A stretch of 8,360 bases of DNA from an uncultured Faecalibacterium sp. (GTDB lineage Bacteria > Bacillota > Clostridia > Oscillospirales > Ruminococcaceae): positions 1 to 8,360 of the forward strand of contig CALDNF010000140.1 of the NCBI GenBank assembly GCA_937917475.1. Direction: 5' to 3'. Below, piece by piece: positions 4,743 to 8,360 of the stretch. The translations under genes were made by a program, and so were the position numbers. How positions within the stretch are numbered: position 1 is the first letter of the stretch; each line of letters begins with the position of its first letter. The notes beneath the pieces were generated by a model. That model saw nothing but the letters and a program-made list of their open reading frames with translations. It did not search any database and was not told the origin of the DNA.

Positions 4743-7700
4743 TTATCCCTCTGCTTCCAGCAGTTCCAGCAGCTCATCCGGCCGCATGGAGAGGATGGCC
4801 CCATCCGCCGAGCCGGTGACGGTCTCCGCCAGCGACTGCTTGGCCTGCTGCAATTCGACGATTTTTTCTTCAATGGTATCCTGTGCGATCAGCTTGTACA
4901 CCTGCACCGGGTTCTGCTGTCCGATGCGGTAAGCCCGGTCGGTCGCCTGATTCTGGGCCGCCACATTCCACCATGGGTCGTAGTGGATGACGATATCGGC
5001 AGCGGTAAGATTCAGGCCGGTGCCTCCTGCCCGCAGCGAGATCAGAAACACACTGGCTTCCCCACTGTTGAAGCGGCGCACCAGCTCCGCCCGTACCGGC
5101 TTGGGCGTAGACCCCTGCAAAGTGAAATGGCTGATCTTTTCTTCATCCAGCCGCTTTGCCAGCAGGTCCAGCATGGAAGTGAACTGACTGAACAGGAGGA
5201 TGCGGTGTCCGCCCTCCACGGCAGAAGAAACCAGCTCCATGCAGGCATCCAGTTTTGCACTGCCGCCGTTCCAGTTGTCCGCAATAAGCCGGGGGTCGCA
5301 GCAGATCTCCCGCAGCCGCATCAGCACCGCAAAGACTGCCATTTTGTCCTCGGGCTTTGCCGCACGCAGCTTTTCCCGGGCGTCCACCACAGCCGCAACG
5401 TACAGCTTGCGCTGTTCCTCTTCCAGCTCGATGCGGTAGATGTTCTCGGTCTTGGGCGGCAGCTCCCGCAGCACTTCCGACTTCATCCGCCGGAGGATAA
5501 AAGGCCCCGTGAGCTGATTCAGCCGCCGGACGGCATTTTCATCGTTTTCCTGCGCAATAGGCTTTTCAAACCGTGCACAGAAGCTCTTGTAAGGAGGCAG
5601 GTAGCCCGGCATCAGGAACGAGAAGATGCTCCACAATTCCCCGAGCCGGTTTTCCACCGGCGTGCCGGTCAGTGCAAACCGCACCCGGCTGCGCACCTGA
5701 CAGACCGCCTTGTATTTCTGGGTGGTATGGTTCTTGATGGCCTGTGCCTCGTCCAGAATACAGGCGTAGAACTCCTGCCCCTGATAAAGGGCATCATCCC
5801 GGCGCAGCAGGTCATAGCTGGTCACCACCAGATCTGCCGCCTCCCAATGCTCGGCCAGCTCGGCTCGATGAGCGGCGTCGCCATCCACCACAATGCAGTT
5901 CAGTTCCGGCGTAAATTTTTCGCACTCTTCGGCCCAGTTCAGCACCAGCGAAGCCGGGCATACGATGAGGCTTGGCAGCGGGAAGCGGTCTGGATGTCCC
6001 TGACTGTTTTCCTTCATGGCCAACAGATAGCTCAGCACCTGCACGGTCTTGCCCAGACCCATATCGTCGGCCAGGATGCCGCCCATGCCGTAGCCGTCCA
6101 GCGTCCGCAGCCACCGGTAACCGTCCCGCTGATACTTCCGCAGCACCCTATGAAGGGATACTGGGGGCGTATACTCGCTGTCTTTTACCGCATGGAAACT
6201 TCGGCTGATCCGTCGGAACGCATCGTCCCGGCTGAAGCGCACCCCATTCTGCCCCGAAAGAGCCCAATCCAGACTCGGGGCACGGTACAGCGGCAATTCC
6301 GCATGGCTGTTGTTCAGCTTTGCACCGGACAGTTCCAGCGTTTCGTTCAGCTCATCCAATACCTCAAGGGAGTCATCCAGCCGGAGCAGTCTGCCGTCCC
6401 GCAGGCGGTGGTACCGCTTTTTCTGGTGGAGGGATTTGAGCAGTGCCTTCAATTCTCCCATCGGGAAGTCGCCGGTATCCACTTCCAAGTCCAGTACGCT
6501 TCCGTGAACCGATACCCCCACCGAGATCTTGGGAGGGGCCGCCTGCATCCGTCGGAAGGCATCGGTCATATAGACTTCGCCCTCATTGATAAAGGCCGGG
6601 ATGCCCTCTTCTAGGAGAGTGTAGATGGCCTCCTCGTCGTAGACGCTGTATTCCGCGGCCACGCCGTTTTCCATCTGCTCTGCTCCCGGCTCCAAGTAGG
6701 TGGACAGCAGCCGTGCCGCCCGCTTTTCGGCCCGGGCATCCCGCAGCAATCCAGTCGGCGTTTCAGTGGGCGTCACCTTGTCTTCGCCGTACAAAAACTC
6801 TGCGTGGGCCGTGACTACCCCGGCCTTGGGTGCATCCAGATAAAATTGCACCACCGGCTCCAGCGGGATCTGATTCAGCAGCAGCCGTTCCGGGTCCTCG
6901 ATGTGAAGCCGGGAGCCCAGCTCCGGCAGCACAAAACTGCAAAAAGCAGAAGCGTCCTTCGTGGTAAAATACAGCCCGCCCGAAGCCAATGCATCAATGG
7001 CAGGCATCATCCGGGCCGCTTCGGCATTTTTCACCCGCCAGATGGTGTCCGAATTATACAGATAGTCGTAATCCAGACTACGATAAACCATCAGTTTTGG
7101 GCGCACGGCGATCTGCACTCCGCCTTTCCTGCGTTCTACTTTCATGGTCAGGGCGGGCATCCCTTCATTGAGGGCATATCCCCCCAGCTGTCCGGTAGGG
7201 GCATACAGCTGCGCCAGCGCATCAAAAGTCTCGCCGTTCAGCACCTCGCTGCCCGCCGGTGCGCCCCCGGGCAAAGAACTGCCGCCGTATCGGGGCTGCA
7301 TCGCTTCAAAACTCTTTTTGGCATTGTTCTGCCGCCGCAGCAGTTCCAGCAATTGCAGGGACTCCGTCGTAAAGGCATCCCGCCGATGAACAAACGCCAG
7401 CGATTTGCCGTAGCTGACGCTGCGCTCCTTTTCAATATCTTCCAGCAGCTTAGGGATGCTCTTGACCACATACTGCCGCCCGCCGTCCGAAATGCGGAGC
7501 CGGATAAGCGGCCGCTCGCTGAATTCCAGATTCAGTTCCGGTTCCAGCTGTGCAAAGCCTTTTTGCTGGTCAAGGACTGCGGGTGTGCCCACCTCGGCCA
7601 GTGCATCTTCCTGATAGGTCTTGATCAAGTCCACCGCCCGCCAGTCTGACTGCGGTGCATCCTCCCGCCATTTGCTGCCGAACAGCATTTCCAGACTGGA

Positions 7701-8108
7701 CGCATATCCATCCTTCCGCACCGGTTCCTCAAAAGGGGAAGGCTCCTGCGGTTTCAGGTTTGCGGTGCCCCGCACCACGCCCGGAATGGCCTCCGGATGT
7801 TTCTTTTTTGTTTTCTGTGGTTCTTCGTTGCTCTCGGCATCCACCAGCAGCACCGCACCGATGTGCTTGCAGTAGTCGCCCTCTCCATTCTGGTTATAAG
7901 GACAGTTGCAGGATGCGCTGACAAGAGTGCCGTTAGCCCGCAGCCAGATCTGGGTCTGATAAAGGTCTGTTCCATCCACCAAAGCCGTCAGATGCCGTGT
8001 GCCTTCGCTGTTGGTTTTACAGTCCATCGAAACCACGCTACTCCGATACCGCTTTGCCCGGGCAAAAATCGTATCGCCCAGCAGTGCACGGATGTCCTCT
8101 TTGTCCAC
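4743..8108 (-). CDS. SWIM zinc-finger SNF2-family DNA helicase/translocase
   Basis: A 1121-residue protein. Near the N terminus, Cys67, Cys69, Cys80 and His82 form a SWIM zinc finger (CxCx10CxH). A long middle part matches the position of the SNF2-associated region seen in Firmicute proteins. The C-terminal half is the SNF2 ATPase: DDMGLGKT (681-688, Walker A, Lys687), DEAQ (786-789, motif II), LTGTPVENR (motif III), SLRAGGTGLNLT (motif V) and DRAYRIGQ (1057-1064, motif VI). Such enzymes use ATP to move along double-stranded DNA and displace proteins such as RNA polymerase; the precise cellular role of this bacterial subgroup is unsettled. The GTG at 8108 is preferred: a run of six G (8115-8120) lies 6 nt upstream, and the promoter at 8141-8169 leaves a leader of about 27 nt. 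A TTG at 8126 would add six residues but would place the G-run inside the gene. It leads the operon with the dipeptidase and TSUP genes. Confidence 0.93.
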   Translation of the reverse strand: MDKEDIRALLGDTIFARAKRYRSSVVSMDCKTNSEGTRHLTALVDGTDLYQTQIWLRANGTLVSASCNCPYNQNGEGDYCKHIGAVLLVDAESNEEPQKTKKKHPEAIPGVVRGTANLKPQEPSPFEEPVRKDGYASSLEMLFGSKWREDAPQSDWRAVDLIKTYQEDALAEVGTPAVLDQQKGFAQLEPELNLEFSERPLIRLRISDGGRQYVVKSIPKLLEDIEKERSVSYGKSLAFVHRRDAFTTESLQLLELLRRQNNAKKSFEAMQPRYGGSSLPGGAPAGSEVLNGETFDALAQLYAPTGQLGGYALNEGMPALTMKVERRKGGVQIAVRPKLMVYRSLDYDYLYNSDTIWRVKNAEAARMMPAIDALASGGLYFTTKDASAFCSFVLPELGSRLHIEDPERLLLNQIPLEPVVQFYLDAPKAGVVTAHAEFLYGEDKVTPTETPTGLLRDARAEKRAARLLSTYLEPGAEQMENGVAAEYSVYDEEAIYTLLEEGIPAFINEGEVYMTDAFRRMQAAPPKISVGVSVHGSVLDLEVDTGDFPMGELKALLKSLHQKKRYHRLRDGRLLRLDDSLEVLDELNETLELSGAKLNNSHAELPLYRAPSLDWALSGQNGVRFSRDDAFRRISRSFHAVKDSEYTPPVSLHRVLRKYQRDGYRWLRTLDGYGMGGILADDMGLGKTVQVLSYLLAMKENSQGHPDRFPLPSLIVCPASLVLNWAEECEKFTPELNCIVVDGDAAHRAELAEHWEAADLVVTSYDLLRRDDALYQGQEFYACILDEAQAIKNHTTQKYKAVCQVRSRVRFALTGTPVENRLGELWSIFSFLMPGYLPPYKSFCARFEKPIAQENDENAVRRLNQLTGPFILRRMKSEVLRELPPKTENIYRIELEEEQRKLYVAAVVDAREKLRAAKPEDKMAVFAVLMRLREICCDPRLIADNWNGGSAKLDACMELVSSAVEGGHRILLFSQFTSMLDLLAKRLDEEKISHFTLQGSTPKPVRAELVRRFNSGEASVFLISLRAGGTGLNLTAADIVIHYDPWWNVAAQNQATDRAYRIGQQNPVQVYKLIAQDTIEEKIVELQQAKQSLAETVTGSADGAILSMRPDELLELLEAEG

Positions 8109-8114
8109 AGGTAT

Positions 8115-8120
8115 CCCCCC
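8115..8120 (-). promoter_or_regulatory. Ribosome binding site supporting the helicase GTG start
   Basis: A GGGGGG run preceded by AA lies 6 nt before the GTG at 8108 on the minus strand. Nothing similar precedes the in-frame TTG at 8126 (its upstream bases are AATAGAGCG), so the GTG is the better start. Confidence 0.6.
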
Positions 8121-8140
8121 TTGCAACGCTCTATTGTTTA

Positions 8141-8169
8141 AGAATACCGCAGCTACAGGCCGGATGCAA
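8141..8169 (-). promoter_or_regulatory. Promoter of the helicase-dipeptidase-TSUP operon
   Basis: TTGCAT (8169-8164) and TATTCT (8146-8141) are 17 nt apart on the minus strand, a fair sigma-A match. The start would fall near 8134, about 26 nt ahead of the GTG. It lies after two terminators that should isolate it from the rRNA operon upstream. Confidence 0.72.
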
Positions 8170-8212
8170 TAGTTTCCGGTGGATTTTGTTCTTCAGCATA
8201 ACAAAAACAGCC

Positions 8213-8252
8213 CCGCCCACTCAGTTTATCCTGAGCGGCGGAGCCGCTTTTT
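8213..8252. terminator. Second, bidirectional terminator between rRNA operon and helicase operon
   Basis: On the minus strand GGCGG/CTCAG-type arms pair: CCGCC and CTCAG (8241-8237, 8235-8231) with CTGAG and GGCGG (8224-8220, 8217-8213), followed by GGCTGTTTTTG, a terminator in tandem with the one nearer the 5S gene. On the plus strand GCGGC (8235-8239) pairs with GCCGC (8243-8247) across a GGA loop, followed by TTTTT (8248-8252), so it may also stop plus-strand transcription toward the rRNA genes. Confidence 0.7.
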
Positions 8253-8271
8253 GTCTGCTTTTCTCTACAAG

Positions 8272-8304
8272 CAAAACAAAACCCCCGAGGAAAATCCTCG
8301 AGGG
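8272..8304 (-). terminator. Rho-independent terminator of the rRNA operon
   Basis: CCCTCGAGG (8304-8296) pairs with CCTCGGGGG (8290-8282) on the minus strand, with one U-G pair and a five-base loop, followed by TTTTGTTTTG. The plus-strand version has a C-A mismatch instead of the wobble pair and no following T-run, so the hairpin is built for the minus strand. It lies about 9 nt beyond the 5S 3' end. Confidence 0.85.
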
Positions 8305-8312
8305 CTTTCATC

Positions 8313-8360
8313 AAGTCGGCGGCTACCTATTTTCACAAGCCGTTTCCAGCTAACTATCTT
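8313..8360 (-). rRNA. 5S ribosomal RNA, 3' end (5' part beyond window)
   Basis: Read on the minus strand, the last 48 bases run from GATAGTTAGCTGG through GGCTTGTGAAAATAGGTAG to GCCGCCGAC. This matches the 3' third of bacterial 5S rRNA: the GAUGGUAGU-like stretch, the GUGAGAGUAGG-like stretch and the closing helix strand that would pair with the missing 5' end. A terminator follows directly. The exact 3' end is set by analogy and may be off by a few bases. The presence of 23S and 16S genes beyond the right edge is inferred from the usual gene order. Confidence 0.78.

Noticed and set aside
4620..6614. Plus-strand open reading frame of 664 codons
   Set aside because: It is antisense to the helicase gene, whose motifs are complete and in order. 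Its His/Gln/Arg-rich composition is an antisense artefact.
8109..8126. TTG at 8126 as the helicase start
   Set aside because: It has no ribosome binding site and lies very close to the predicted transcription start, whereas the GTG at 8108 has a G-run at the right spacing.

Overview
The window looks like chromosomal DNA from a moderately GC-rich Firmicute, most likely a gut Oscillospiraceae/Ruminococcaceae close to Faecalibacterium. Grounds: strong purine-rich ribosome binding sites, sigma-A-type promoters with a TGG-extended -10 box, Rho-independent terminators at nearly every transcript end, and protein types (DegV, SWIM/SNF2 helicase with the bacterial SNF2-associated region, TSUP transporter) common in that group. 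The genus is a guess from overall character, not from a search. No mobile element, CRISPR array or phage gene was seen.

Layout from left to right. (1) Positions 1-622, minus strand: the first 207 residues of a short-chain dehydrogenase/reductase (SDR) with an unusual acidic, proline-rich N-terminal extension and a TTG start. (2) Positions 623-877: a gene-free stretch holding a probable structured RNA (about 677-789, minus strand) with its own extended -10 promoter and a terminator-like 3' end, a second hairpin just before the SDR ribosome binding site, and a bidirectional terminator. (3) Positions 878-1797, minus strand: a two-gene operon of a small CPBP-family membrane protein and the tRNA adenosine deaminase TadA, overlapping by ATGA. 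(4) Positions 1798-1994: two divergent promoters. (5) Positions 1995-2852, plus strand: a DegV-family fatty-acid-binding protein, monocistronic, ended by a bidirectional terminator. (6) Positions 8108 down to 2907, minus strand: an apparent three-gene operon of a large SWIM/SNF2 helicase, an M19 dipeptidase and a TSUP (TauE/SafE) permease, with 27- and 24-nt gaps. (7) Positions 8170-8360: the promoter-upstream region of that operon, tandem terminators and the 3' end of a 5S rRNA gene on the minus strand, so an rRNA operon ends immediately upstream of the helicase operon.

Most of this is housekeeping or conserved accessory content. TadA modifies the tRNA wobble base, DegV delivers fatty acids for lipid synthesis in related species, and the dipeptidase and permease may handle small peptides and sulfur-containing or organic anions. 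The least explained part is the folded RNA between tadA and the SDR gene. It has the layout of either a small RNA gene or a terminating riboswitch-like leader, and I cannot match it to a family by eye.
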